From Actinomycetota bacterium (GTDB lineage: Bacteria; Actinomycetota; Coriobacteriia; Anaerosomatales; Anaerosomataceae): a DNA stretch of 64,000 nt. Below the pieces are notes generated by a model. That model did not search any database. It had not been told where the DNA came from and saw nothing but the letters and a program-made list of their open reading frames with translations. Shown one piece after another: positions 1-10,000 of this stretch; position 1 is the first letter of the stretch, and each line of letters begins with the position of its first letter. The stretch is from positions 1 to 64,000 of the forward strand of contig SBEH01000001.1 in the NCBI GenBank assembly GCA_009668945.1, in the 5' to 3' direction. Made by a program: the position numbers and the translations under genes.

Positions 1-50
1 CCAGATAGATGGTCGTCCTCGACAGAATCCGGCTTACAGGCCCACTCCCG

Positions 51-2009
51 CTATGCCGACAGCCGCTGCCGCACCGCCCCCGCGAGCGCGCCTCCGCCGA
101 CGTCCCCGAGCCGCACGTACTCCCCGCCCGCAGCCCGTGCCAGATCGCGTGCGGCAATTCCAGCGCCCGGTCCGGATGTGTCGACCACGAGCGTGTTGAT
201 CGCTGCATCACGCAGCCGCATCGCGGCCACTCGCGCGTCATCGCTGCCCAGCCCGGTGCCGATGCCAACGTTCGCACGGCCGTCCGTGAGCAGCACGAGC
301 CATGGGACGATACCGTCCTCGCGGCGGGTCTCGGCGGCGAGCACTTCGAGCGACGTGAGGATGCCGTGCGCGATGGGCGTGGCTCCGCCTGTCGGAAGCG
401 ACTTGAGCTTCAGCTGCGCCAGTTCCACGCTCGCGGTCGGCTGCAAGACGACTTGCGCTGACTCACCGCGGAACGCGACGAGACCCACCCTGTCCCGGCG
501 CTGGTACGCATCGACAAGCAACTCCAGGACAGCCGCCTTGGCGGCCTCCATGCGGTTCGACGCCCCCATGGACCCGCTCGCATCGACGCAGAACACGATC
601 GAGGCGCCCACCCTGCGCTTGCGCACCTTGGTGCGGATGTCATCTGGCTCGATCACGATCGCGAGTTCGCCGGTCCGAGCTGCTTGATGCGGGGCGGCCG
701 CACGGATGGTCGCATCGAGTGCAAGGTCGACTGGTTGACCGGCCCGTGCCGGCTCCGCCCGTACGTACTTGCCCGTACGGTCGTCTGACGTCGTTTCCTG
801 GCGCCGTCCCCCCTGAGCACGCCTCATCCGGTCCATCCCGGCCACCAGTTCGGCGGTTATCGCGTCAGGAGTCGCCGCGGCGTCTGCCGTGCTGACGTCC
901 CGTAGGACCGCAACAGGCGGCGCCTGTCCGTCCGATGGCTCCCCTCCTGCGTCACCGTGCGAATCGCCGGTTGCAGGGGAGCCAGCGCCGATGAGCTGCT
1001 CGAGGCGTTCCTCGTCGAACCTGCGCTCCTCGAATGGCGTCTTGCGCATGCGGTGGGCCAGAACCATCGGTGCAACCGCGCGCACGTCGGCGGCGGTGAC
1101 CTCACGGCGAGAATGAAGCACGGCGTACGCGACAGCCGCTCGCCCCATCACGAGATCGGCTCGGTGCCCGTCCACACCCATCGACACGCACACCGACGCG
1201 ATGAGGAACAGCAGGTCGTCGTCCAACTCGACATCAGGCAGGCTGCGGATAGCGGCCCGCACACATTCGATGAGCTCACCTTGCTCTCCGGCCCATTCCC
1301 GAGAGAAGGCCGCAGCATCATCCTCGAACGCGCGCCGGCGCTTGAGGATCTCGACACGCTCGCTCGGATCCTCTATGCCCTCAACATCCACGCACAGTCC
1401 GAAGCGGTCGAGAAGCTGCGGCCTCAGCTCGCCCTCCTCGGGGTTCATGGTCCCGACGAGCGAGAAGCGCGCCGGGTGCTCGTACCGGACGCCTTCGCGC
1501 TCCACGACGTTCACGCCGCTTGCGGCCGAGTCGAGCAGCGTATCGACCAGGTGATCGTCGAGGAGGTTGACCTCATCCACGTACAGCAGCCCGCGGTTGG
1601 CTTCGGCGAGCAGGCCGGCCTCGAACTTCCGCTCGCCGTGCTTGAGCGCTTGCTCGAGGTCGATGGTGCCGACGACACGGTCTTCGGTTGCTGAAACCGG
1701 AAGGTCGACGAGTCGCGGCCGACGACGCTCCTTCGGCAACTGTCCTTCGGCCTTCCGCTCTCGGCATTCGGGACAGAGTTCGGACGCAAGCCCCGGATGA
1801 CATCCGAAGCGGCAGCCCTCGACCACCTCGATCTCCGGAAGTATCCACTGGAGCGCACGGACGGCGGTGGACTTCGCCGTGCCCTTCTGGCCCCGGATGA
1901 GAACGCCGCCGACGCGCGGATCGACAGCGTTGATGAGAAGCGCTGTCTTCAGGGCCTCCTGTCCGACGATCGCCGAAAACGGATACGTCGAACGGTCCTC
2001 CCGCGCCAT
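51..2009 (-). CDS. Fused magnesium/cobalt chelatase ATPase subunits I and D (ChlI-ChlD type)
   Basis: The product is 652 aa. The N-terminal AAA+ half shows Walker A GQKGTAKST (residues about 40-48) and a Walker B-like LLYVDEVNLL near 150. The C-terminal half is a von Willebrand A domain with a MIDAS motif, DASGSMG. In this family I and D normally form the motor that drives metal insertion by a large ChlH/CobN subunit into a tetrapyrrole. The metal cannot be told from this gene, but cobalamin genes elsewhere in the window favour cobalt; that is inference. I chose the ATG at 2009 because AGGAGG lies 4 nt upstream. An in-frame GTG five codons earlier has no such site. No large subunit is in view. 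Confidence 0.9.
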   Translation of the reverse strand: MAREDRSTYPFSAIVGQEALKTALLINAVDPRVGGVLIRGQKGTAKSTAVRALQWILPEIEVVEGCRFGCHPGLASELCPECRERKAEGQLPKERRRPRLVDLPVSATEDRVVGTIDLEQALKHGERKFEAGLLAEANRGLLYVDEVNLLDDHLVDTLLDSAASGVNVVEREGVRYEHPARFSLVGTMNPEEGELRPQLLDRFGLCVDVEGIEDPSERVEILKRRRAFEDDAAAFSREWAGEQGELIECVRAAIRSLPDVELDDDLLFLIASVCVSMGVDGHRADLVMGRAAVAYAVLHSRREVTAADVRAVAPMVLAHRMRKTPFEERRFDEERLEQLIGAGSPATGDSHGDAGGEPSDGQAPPVAVLRDVSTADAAATPDAITAELVAGMDRMRRAQGGRRQETTSDDRTGKYVRAEPARAGQPVDLALDATIRAAAPHQAARTGELAIVIEPDDIRTKVRKRRVGASIVFCVDASGSMGASNRMEAAKAAVLELLVDAYQRRDRVGLVAFRGESAQVVLQPTASVELAQLKLKSLPTGGATPIAHGILTSLEVLAAETRREDGIVPWLVLLTDGRANVGIGTGLGSDDARVAAMRLRDAAINTLVVDTSGPGAGIAARDLARAAGGEYVRLGDVGGGALAGAVRQRLSA

Positions 2010-2040
2010 GCAACCTCCTGACACACTGCGGCTCGCCTAC

Positions 2041-2070
2041 AATATAGTGTAGACGAGCCGCATCTGTCAC
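2041..2070 (-). promoter_or_regulatory. Sigma-70-like promoter for the chelatase gene
   Basis: On the minus strand a -35 GTGACA (2065-2070) and a -10 TATATT (2041-2046) are separated by 18 bp. Each matches the vegetative consensus at 5 of 6 positions. Transcription would start near 2034, giving a leader of about 25 nt that contains the AGGAGG site. It lies between the upstream acidic protein gene and the chelatase gene, so the chelatase can be transcribed on its own. Confidence 0.55.
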
Positions 2071-2085
2071 CAAGAAGTTGTGGTT

Positions 2086-3147
2086 TCAGTCAGATTTCCA
2101 TTGAAACGAACCGCAGTCTGCGGGCGTGGCCTGACCTACCTTTGGGCAAGTGTTCGAGTACACGCAGTCATTGCAGGTGTACTCCGTCAGATCGAGCTCA
2201 CCCGTGGCCTCGTAACCTGGCTCTTCGCTGGCCTCTTCCGCAGCCTCGACAGCCAGGTCAGCCTCGGAGGGTTCCTCCTCGCCTTCCGAAGAACCGCCCT
2301 CCGTCGGCGCCGCCTCGATCTCTGCGAGCGAACTCTCCAGCTCCTCGTCGATCTCAGTCTCCTCGGCTGGCACGGCTGCCTCGACCTCTCCGCGGGCCGG
2401 CTGGTCGCCGTAGTCGCCGAGGATGACCGGGTGAGGCACGTACGCATCCTCGCCCTCAGGGGGTGCGCTCGTGATCAAGCTCCCGCCTTCCGCCCCTTCT
2501 TCGGCGTCCTCCGACTCGAACTCCATCGACGCGACAGCGGCCGCGAGTTCGGCCATCTCGTCCGATCCCGACTCATCGGCCTCGGGTTCTGCGGACTCCT
2601 CCGCGACCGCCGACTCCTCGCCCTCATACGCGTCGACGTTCGCCCACGGCCACGCCTTGTCGGCGGGCGGCTCGTCCACGACCGCGGCCAGACTCGCGGG
2701 CTCTGCGATCTCGGTAGCCGCCTCGGTCAGGCCCTGCGTCTCGTCGAGTGGCTCTACTTCTGCTGCCTCGGCCTCCTCGGCAAACGCCGAGACGCCCTCC
2801 CCCTCCGCTTCTTCGGGCTCGGGCTCCGCCTCGACGGATTCCGGGGCGACGATACCCTCGTCTTCGAGCGACGTTGCAGCTCGCTTCAGCGCCTCGGCAA
2901 GGACCGAGCCCTCGGGAGCCTCTGCCTGCACTGTTTCGGCGATTGCCGCCGGCGCGGCCTGCATCACGAGTACGGGCACCGCTGCGCCGAGGTCCGCGAT
3001 GAAGACCTCCCCCTCCAGCACGACCTCACCGGAGGATGTCGCCTCGGACAGCGCTGCGATCGCCGCTTCACGGGTCGGATACTCCTCCTTGAGCGGGATT
3101 CGGAGCGAGCCGTCCGCTCCGCTGCGTTCCACCACGAAGTAAGCCAT
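2086..3147 (-). CDS. Acidic Glu/Ala-rich protein with a C-terminal four-cysteine motif (unknown function)
   Basis: The product is 353 aa. The first 60 residues look folded (MAYFVVERSGADG start). They are followed by about 250 residues of low-complexity sequence dominated by Glu, Ala, Ser and Asp, probably disordered. The last 30 residues hold a compact C-x2-C-x5-C-x9-C motif ending CGSFQWKSD, a plausible Zn or Fe-S ligand set. I cannot name a family. The start at 3147 has GAGAGGTG 7 nt upstream; a longer frame to 3180 lacks one. The mirror frame on the plus strand is equally long, but it is an artefact of GAG/GCC-rich codons. The promoter found at 2041-2070 lies beyond this gene. Confidence 0.75.
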   Translation of the reverse strand: MAYFVVERSGADGSLRIPLKEEYPTREAAIAALSEATSSGEVVLEGEVFIADLGAAVPVLVMQAAPAAIAETVQAEAPEGSVLAEALKRAATSLEDEGIVAPESVEAEPEPEEAEGEGVSAFAEEAEAAEVEPLDETQGLTEAATEIAEPASLAAVVDEPPADKAWPWANVDAYEGEESAVAEESAEPEADESGSDEMAELAAAVASMEFESEDAEEGAEGGSLITSAPPEGEDAYVPHPVILGDYGDQPARGEVEAAVPAEETEIDEELESSLAEIEAAPTEGGSSEGEEEPSEADLAVEAAEEASEEPGYEATGELDLTEYTCNDCVYSNTCPKVGQATPADCGSFQWKSD

Positions 3148-3277
3148 CAGAGCACCTCTCAGATGAATGGATGACGGCAATATACGTCCGCTACATCATA
3201 GGCGATGTGCGCCCGTGCTGACGAGTGACGCACGTGGGTCGACATCGGACGCATGGTAGGATGGAACGAGCCGCAGG

Positions 3278-4978
3278 ATGACGGAAGACAGTATGCTCGG
3301 ACCCACATTGCTTGACAGAGGGCCTTTCGTCTCGGTCGATATCGAGACGACCGGATGCAGGCCCGGTACTTCATCGGTCATCGAGATCGGCGCTGCCCGC
3401 ATCGAGGATGGCGTTGTCACGGCGCACTTCACGTCCCTGGTTCGCCCCAACGATTCGATTCCCCCTGCGGTCGTCCATCTCACAGGCATCACCGAGGAAA
3501 TGGCGGCCGCAGCCCCGTCGATTGACGACGTGATGCTCGCGTTCCGCGACTTTGCCTCGGGTGCGGTGCTCATCGCCCACAATCACCGCTTCGACATGAG
3601 CTTCCTCGACTACGAGGCCGAGCGTGGTTGGGGTGCCCCCTTCGCACGGCCGGTGCTCGACACTCTCTCGCTCGCTCGCAGACTGCATCCCGAACTCGAT
3701 CGGCACAACCTCCGCGATCTCGCCGCGCATTACTCGATCACAACAGTCCCGAATCACCGGGCCCTTCCCGACGCACTCGCCACCGCCGAGGTCTTCTTGA
3801 GCATGCTACCGAAGCTCGATTCGAGCGAGCTCCGCACGGCAGCGGACCTCGCGAGGCTCTGCGGAGTCGCACAGCAAAGCCGCCTTGCAGGCAAACTCGC
3901 GCTTGCGACGCATCTCCCGGACAGCGCCGGTGTCTACGTGTTCCGGGACGAGACAGGTGCGGTCATCTACGTGGGTCGCGCCAGAAGCCTTCGTACTCGA
4001 GTTCGCAACCACTTCTACGCAGCAGATGACCTCGACTGCCCGAGTCCCGCCTCCGAGGTCGCCGCGATCACCTGCTACCCGATCGCCTCCACGCTCGACG
4101 CGATACTGCTCGAGCTTCATCTGCACGACCGTTACTCGCCTCCATTCAACCGAAACAAGCATGCGCGCAAACGGCCCCTGTACTTGCACATGGACGTCGA
4201 CTCGGCGTTCCCGTCGCTTCGGCCGACGCACCGGCGCCTGCGCTCGGGAGAACTCATCGGTCCGCTCGCCAACGAGTGGGCCGCGGCGACGATCGCCGAC
4301 GCCGTCTCAGAGCACTTCGGTCTGCGCATGTGCCGCCGGAACCTGGACGACTGCGCCAGTGCGAACTGCCGTGCGCGCGATCGTCATCTCTGTCACGCAC
4401 CGGAAGCGTACACCGCCGGCGAGCAGGCCTATGCCTCCGGAGTACGCGCAGCAATCGCCGTCTTCGGCGGGAACGGCTCCGCATTCCGCCAGGTCCTCCA
4501 GACCATGCAGGAGCAGTCCGCAAGTGCCGAACGGTTCGAGGATGCCGCGAAGTACCGGGACGCGGCCCGCGCTCTTGACAGGACGCTCGCCGCGCTCGCG
4601 ATGGCTCAGCGTGCGACAGCGGAGCCCGTCACGGTCATTCTCGAGGGAGACGAGTCGTTCGCCACCGTGATCGTTCTCGTCCGCGGCTGGCGCTTCACGA
4701 CTCTGCGCCTCACTCGATCGGACGTACAGAGCGGCGAGATCCGACAGCGCCTCGCGCGCGCCGTTCAGCATGCGCGAAAGACCGCGACCCGCGGCACCCC
4801 GCTCACGTCTGGCCGCCTGCGCGACATGGGAGTCATCGACTCGTACCGCCAGCAGCACGCCCCGATCGCGTTTCCGGTCGGCGCCAACACCGACGACGCC
4901 GTCGCCCAGCTTGCAGCCGCGATCAGGAAGCTGATGCGCGTTCCGAGGAAGCGGCACGCAGTCGCTTCAGGCGCCTGA
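3278..4978 (+). CDS. DEDDh exonuclease / GIY-YIG UvrC-like nuclease fusion
   Basis: The product is 566 aa. Residues about 17-175 form a DnaQ-type 3'-5' exonuclease (VSVDIETTG, then HNHRFDMSFLD and a late RALPDALAT block giving the DEDDh ligands). Residues about 215-300 form a GIY-YIG endonuclease (GVYVF...IYVGRARSLRTRV) as in UvrC/Cho. Near 420 a UVR-like segment (RFEDAAKYRDAAR) follows. This fusion is known from actinobacteria and is thought to act in excision repair or alternative incision; the exact substrate is not established here. The 3' end overlaps the convergent nfo gene by 56 bp. A start at the second ATG (MLGPTLL) is also possible. Confidence 0.9.
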   Translation: MTEDSMLGPTLLDRGPFVSVDIETTGCRPGTSSVIEIGAARIEDGVVTAHFTSLVRPNDSIPPAVVHLTGITEEMAAAAPSIDDVMLAFRDFASGAVLIAHNHRFDMSFLDYEAERGWGAPFARPVLDTLSLARRLHPELDRHNLRDLAAHYSITTVPNHRALPDALATAEVFLSMLPKLDSSELRTAADLARLCGVAQQSRLAGKLALATHLPDSAGVYVFRDETGAVIYVGRARSLRTRVRNHFYAADDLDCPSPASEVAAITCYPIASTLDAILLELHLHDRYSPPFNRNKHARKRPLYLHMDVDSAFPSLRPTHRRLRSGELIGPLANEWAAATIADAVSEHFGLRMCRRNLDDCASANCRARDRHLCHAPEAYTAGEQAYASGVRAAIAVFGGNGSAFRQVLQTMQEQSASAERFEDAAKYRDAARALDRTLAALAMAQRATAEPVTVILEGDESFATVIVLVRGWRFTTLRLTRSDVQSGEIRQRLARAVQHARKTATRGTPLTSGRLRDMGVIDSYRQQHAPIAFPVGANTDDAVAQLAAAIRKLMRVPRKRHAVASGA

Positions 4979-5792
4979 CGTTCTCCTCGTCCTTGAAGGG
5001 CACCTCTCCGGGCATCTCTGTGATGACCGGGATGCCCTGCAAAGCCGTCTGCTCGAACAGACGGCGGAACCCGTCGTACCCGATCGTCCCATCGCCGATC
5101 CACGCATGCCGGTCCCGGCGTAATCCTGCGCCGGACGCGCAGTCGTTCGCATGGACCGCCTCCGCCGGTGTGCCGCAACACGCGGAGATCGCGTCGAGCA
5201 GCCTCGGCCATCCGTCCTGCTCCGCGAGATCCCAACCGGCGGCGTGAGCGTGACAGCTGTCGATGCATATTCCGACGCATCCGGCGGCTGCTCTGAGATT
5301 CCGTAGGATATCGCCCAGCTCCTTCGGTCCGTCGCCGTAGGTCGTTCCCGCGCCGGCTGTGTTCTCCAACAGCAGGCGCACGCCGACGGGACGGGCCATC
5401 TCCCATGCCCGATCCACCGCCGACGCGATCCGCTCGGGCGTGCGCTCGGGCGCACCACGGTACTCGGTCCCGGTATGGGTGACCACGTGTGTCGCTCCCA
5501 GCATCTCGGCCCGCGACAACTCCTCTGCCAGGGCGACGTACGATTTGACCCACAGCACATCGTCGGCGCTACCGAGGTTGATGAGGTACGCCGTGTGCAC
5601 TAGCACCGGCCCCGCGAGCCGCCGCGCCACCGCGTCTCTGAACTCCGCCGCCACTCCGGCGTCCAGCGGCTTCGAGCCCCACTGGCGCGGGTTCTTCGCG
5701 AAGACCTGCATCGTCTCGCAGCCCACAGACACCGCGTACTCCACGGCCTTCGCATAGCCCGCCGCGACTCCAACGTGTGCACCTACCAGCAT
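4923..5792 (-). CDS. nfo: Deoxyribonuclease IV (AP endonuclease family 2)
   Basis: The product is 289 aa, the usual length of EndoIV. It is a TIM-barrel enzyme that cleaves 5' to abasic sites using three zinc ions. Characteristic segments are MLVGAHVG at the start, KNPRQW, LVHTAYLINL, THTGT, LLENTAG, CIDSCHAHAAG and the C-terminal ITEMPGE, which carry the His/Glu/Asp metal ligands. It is divergent from dinB with 57 bp between starts and convergent with the exonuclease/GIY-YIG gene, so three repair genes are packed together. No SOS box is visible in the nfo-dinB gap. Confidence 0.95.
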   Translation of the reverse strand: MLVGAHVGVAAGYAKAVEYAVSVGCETMQVFAKNPRQWGSKPLDAGVAAEFRDAVARRLAGPVLVHTAYLINLGSADDVLWVKSYVALAEELSRAEMLGATHVVTHTGTEYRGAPERTPERIASAVDRAWEMARPVGVRLLLENTAGAGTTYGDGPKELGDILRNLRAAAGCVGICIDSCHAHAAGWDLAEQDGWPRLLDAISACCGTPAEAVHANDCASGAGLRRDRHAWIGDGTIGYDGFRRLFEQTALQGIPVITEMPGEVPFKDEENVRRLKRLRAASSERASAS

Positions 5793-5849
5793 TCCCGCAC
5801 CTCCGCCCTCAGTCTATCGTTGCGCCTCGAACGCTCCTACACTCACTGC

Positions 5850-7049
5850 ATGACGCACTCCCCAAACAGCTGGCGCGGACGCGCGATCCTCCATGTTGAC
5901 ATGGACGCGTTCTTTGCCGCAGTCGAGCAGCTCGATCATCCCGAATGGCGCGGCAAGCCGGTGATCGTCGGCTCACCTGACGGACGGGGCGTGGTCTCCA
6001 CCGCCTCCTACGAGGCCCGGGCCTTCGGCATTCACTCGGCAATGCCGTCAGCGCAAGCGACGCGCCGCTGCCCCGACGCAGTCTGGGCGCGTCCTCGGTT
6101 CGCCAGATACGCCGAGATCTCCCAGGCCGTTTGCGAGATGCTCGAGACGTTCACGCCTTTCGTTCAACGCGTGTCGATCGACGAGGCGTACCTCGATGTG
6201 ACCCCGACGCACACCGATCCCACCGATCCGGTGGCGATCGCACATGGGATACGCGCCGCCGTCGACGACCTCGGCATCACCTGTTCGATCGGCGTCGCCA
6301 CTTCCAAGACCGTCGCGAAGATCGCATCGGACCACGACAAGCCGCACGGGATCACAGTCGTCAGGCCCGGTGACGAGTCGGCCTTCCTTGCTCCGCTTCC
6401 GGCGATCGCGATCCCCGGCGTGGGCGGTGCGACAGCCGAACGGCTCCGCGACGTCGGGATCCGCACGATCGGCGACCTCGCAGCCCTCGACGAGGCGAGC
6501 GCGCTGCAGCTTCTGGGATCGCACGGTCCGGAGCTCGTGATGCGGGCATCGGGCATCGATCCGCGACCGGCGTTAGAGGAGCACGGCGTGAAGTCGGTCT
6601 CCGCGGAACACACATTCGCGCGGGACGTCCGTGAGCGGACGGAGGTTGCCGGGGAGTTGAAGCTCCTTGTGGAGCGTGTGGCGAGGCGCCTCAGGAGCAA
6701 GGGCCTGAAGGGGCGCACCGTGAGCCTGAAACTCCGTTACGCGGACTTCACAACCAAGACGCCCAGCCGAACCATGGCGGTAGCCTCCGATATCGACGCC
6801 TCTCTGCTCCCTGTGGCCCTCGAACTCCTCTCGGAGGCATGGACCCCCGGCGCCGGACTCCGCCTGCTGGGCTTCGGCGTTTCCGGCTTTGCCGAGCGCG
6901 CGGAGCAACTCGACCTTCTCTCCGGCTCGCAGCCCGACGCCGATGATAGAGTCCGCTCACTTGCCCGCAGCATCGATGCTGTGAAGGCCCGCTTCGGCGA
7001 CTCCGCGATCGGCTACGGACACGCTGTGTCCGACGAACCGGACGAGTGA
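5850..7049 (+). CDS. dinB: DNA polymerase IV (Y-family translesion polymerase)
   Basis: The product is 399 aa from the ATG at 5850. The palm shows HVDMDAFFAAVEQ and SIDEAYLDV, which supply the catalytic acidic residues. Helix-hairpin-helix (IPGVGGATAERLRDVGI) and little-finger regions follow in the normal order. It extends primers past lesions and misaligned ends with low fidelity. The upstream frame extends to 5775 but overlaps nfo and has no conserved sequence, so it was not used. It converges on the dnaE gene with only 14 bp between stops, an arrangement that puts two error-prone-type polymerases side by side. Confidence 0.95.
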   Translation: MTHSPNSWRGRAILHVDMDAFFAAVEQLDHPEWRGKPVIVGSPDGRGVVSTASYEARAFGIHSAMPSAQATRRCPDAVWARPRFARYAEISQAVCEMLETFTPFVQRVSIDEAYLDVTPTHTDPTDPVAIAHGIRAAVDDLGITCSIGVATSKTVAKIASDHDKPHGITVVRPGDESAFLAPLPAIAIPGVGGATAERLRDVGIRTIGDLAALDEASALQLLGSHGPELVMRASGIDPRPALEEHGVKSVSAEHTFARDVRERTEVAGELKLLVERVARRLRSKGLKGRTVSLKLRYADFTTKTPSRTMAVASDIDASLLPVALELLSEAWTPGAGLRLLGFGVSGFAERAEQLDLLSGSQPDADDRVRSLARSIDAVKARFGDSAIGYGHAVSDEPDE

Positions 7050-7063
7050 GCGCCGCCCGCGAA

Positions 7064-10000
7064 CTACGCGGAGGAGGCCGCGCCCACCTCGTCGCACTCC
7101 TCTGCTCCCGCGCCTCCGAGCGTCGGCCCTAGCGGCCCGGCGCCGACACCGCGACGCAGGCGAACCAGCTGTCGGCCTTTGTCCCGCACGACGTAGGGCT
7201 CGATCCTGTCGGCGATGAGCGCGATCCCGCGCTGGCAGTTGTTCTGCAGTACGCCCTCCACGAGGTATGCGCGGTTCTTCACGATCACGTCGCCGAAGCG
7301 GTTCAGTGCATCTTCGAAGACGACGACGTCTATGAGCCCGGTGGGGTCCTCCAGCGTGAGGAAGCACGTGCGCTTTCCCGAGCGTGTCCGTGGCGTCTGC
7401 GCGCGCTCGCGCACCCCGCACACCCGGATGCGCGCGCGGTCCTCACATGCGGGCAGGTCGCGCGCCCACGTGACGCCGCGCCGCTCGAGGTCGGCACGAG
7501 CGAGTGCCAGGGGGTGCGCGGTGATCGCGAGCCCCAGGCACTCGAGCTCCGCGGAGACTCGCATCGCGGGCGTCCAGCCAGAGACGTGACCGGCGTCGAC
7601 AGGCCCCCGCGCACGCGCAGGTGCGATCAGCAGCGTGTCGTCACCGGCCACGCCCTGCCTGGCGATGACCGCCTTGAGCTCCGGTAGGAGCGCGAGCATC
7701 TCATCGCGCGTGGGAGGCCTGCCGGCATCGGTCACCCCCAGGCCGTCGAGAGCCCCGATGCGTATGAGGCTCCGTGCGGCTGGCTCCTCGGCGCGCGTCC
7801 TCTTGAGGAAGTCAGCGAGATCGGCGAACGGACGCACCGCCCTCTCGGCTTCCAGGACCCGAAGCAGACGCGAGGTCATCTCGAGCAGGCCCCCGAGGCC
7901 GACGCGCACTGCGCCCCCGTCCCGCTCGACGGTGAACTCCGCCGAGGATGCGTTCACGTGCGGCGGCAGCACGTCGATATCGTGGCGCCGCACGTCGTCG
8001 AGCACGAGACGCGGGCTGTAGAAGCCCATCGGCTCGTTGTTCAAGATCGCCGAGGCGAACTCGGCCGGAAAGTACGTCTTGAGCCACGCGGTGGCGTACG
8101 AGACGACCGCGAAGCACGCCGCATGCGCCTTGCAGAAGCCGTAGGCCGCAAAGCCCTCGAGCTGCCGGAAGACCTCCTCGGCCACCTCCTCCGAGGAGCC
8201 AAGCCCGCACGCCCGCTCCACGAAGTGCTTGCGGATCGCCTCCATCGCCTCGCGGCTGCGGCCCTTGGTCATCGCGCGGCGCAAGCTATCGGCCTCGGCG
8301 AGCGAGAACCCAGCTACCGCCTGGGCCACTTGCAGCACCTGCTCCTGGTAGACGATGACGCCATAGCTTGTGCGCAGCACCTCGCCCATGCCCGGATGCG
8401 GCACGGTGACCGGCTCAAGCCCGTGGCGGCGTCGTATGAAGGGCACGATCATCTCGGCCTCGAGCGGACCGGGGCGGAAGAGCGAGATTGCAGCGATGAT
8501 GTCCTCGAAGTCGCGCTCCTGTAAGCGCATCGCGAGATTGCGCTGGCCGCTGCTCTCGAGCTGGAACATCCCGACGGTGTCGGCAGATGCGATCTGTGCG
8601 TAGACACGCGGATCGTCGTGCGGCAACTCGAACGGTTCGGGAACGGCATCTTCGCCCACACGTTCGCGCGCCATGCGCACTGCATCCGTGATGGCCGAGT
8701 GCGTGCGCAAGCCTAGGATGTCCATCTTCACCAGCCCGAGCGCCTCGATGTCGTCCTTGTCGTACTGCGAGACCACCACGCCCTTGGCCGCCCACTGAAG
8801 CGGCATCCACGTCTCGATGGGCTCGCGCGTGATGATGAACCCGCCGAGGTGCGTGCCCAGGTGCATCGGCGTGTGGTTGAGCTCACTCGCAAGTTCAACG
8901 AGAAGGCGGTGCTCGGGCTGAAGCAGCGGATGGTCGCGGCACTCGGGATAGGTCGCGAGAACCTCAGGCAGATGGTGAGAGCTCACCCACGGGAGGTATC
9001 GCGAAAGCGCATTCACCTCCTCGGGCGCGTGTCCGAGCGCTTTAGCCGCCGTCCGCACCGCACTGCGCGCGGTCATCGTATTGACGGTGGCCACCATCGC
9101 TACATGCTCGTGCCCGAAACGCTCGTAGATGTATGCGATCACCTCGTCGCGGCGTCGCGAGTCGAAGTCCACATCGATATCCGGCATCTGCCGCCGCTCG
9201 GGGTTCAAGAAGCGCTCGAAGAGCAACTCGTGCGCAATCGGATCTGCGTCCGTGATGCCGAGGACGTAGGTGACGATCGAGTCTCCAGCGCTCCCCCGCC
9301 CGCTGCAGCGGATATCGCGCGACTTCGCGAAGTCCACGATGTCCTTCACGGTGAGGAAGTACTCCGGAAAGCCCAGGTCCTGGATCACCGAGAGCTCGTA
9401 CTGCAGGCGCCGGACCGCTTCGGGCGTGACCGGACGGTACCGCTGCTCAAGCCCATGCCAGGCGGCCTTCGAGAGCACCGAGTACGCGGTCTCTCCGGGC
9501 GGCACATAGGCTGCCGGGAAGTGGAACTCGCCCAGACCGAGATCGAGGTTGCAGCGCTCGGCTATCTCGAGCGTGGCGTCGCAGGCCTGCGGCACATCGG
9601 CGAACAGGTGCCGCATCTCTCCGGCGGGCTTGAGCCACAGCTCCGCGTTCTGGCGCTCGTACGGTCCCGGGAGCCCCGTGCGCGCGCCCGCCGAAGCGAG
9701 CACGTCATGGAGGCGGAACTGCGCCCGTTCGGCGTAGTGGACGTTGTTGGTGGCGACCACCGGCAGACCGCACCGCGCGGCCAGCGCGGTGAGCACCGAG
9801 ACGTAGCGTGGACTGTCAGGCGTCATGAGATGCATGATCTCGACGTAGAAGTCGCCGGGCGCAAAGCAGCGTGAAAGCCGCCTGAGTACACGCTCCGCAC
9901 GGCCGCCAAGACCGGCGAGTACCGCGGCGCCGGCCTCACCGCACGGGCAGCCCGACAAGCCGATCAGACCCTCGGAGCACTGCTCGAGATCGGCGATCGC

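Noticed and set aside
2080-3174. A 364-residue open frame on the plus strand opposite the acidic protein gene
   Set aside because: It is the mirror of GAG/GCC-rich codons; it has no ribosome site and a low-complexity Arg/Leu sequence, while the minus frame has a good start and a Cys-rich end.
5820-5850. CGAAC half-site before dinB as an SOS box
   Set aside because: Only one half (CGAACGCTCCTAC) is present; the second arm does not match.
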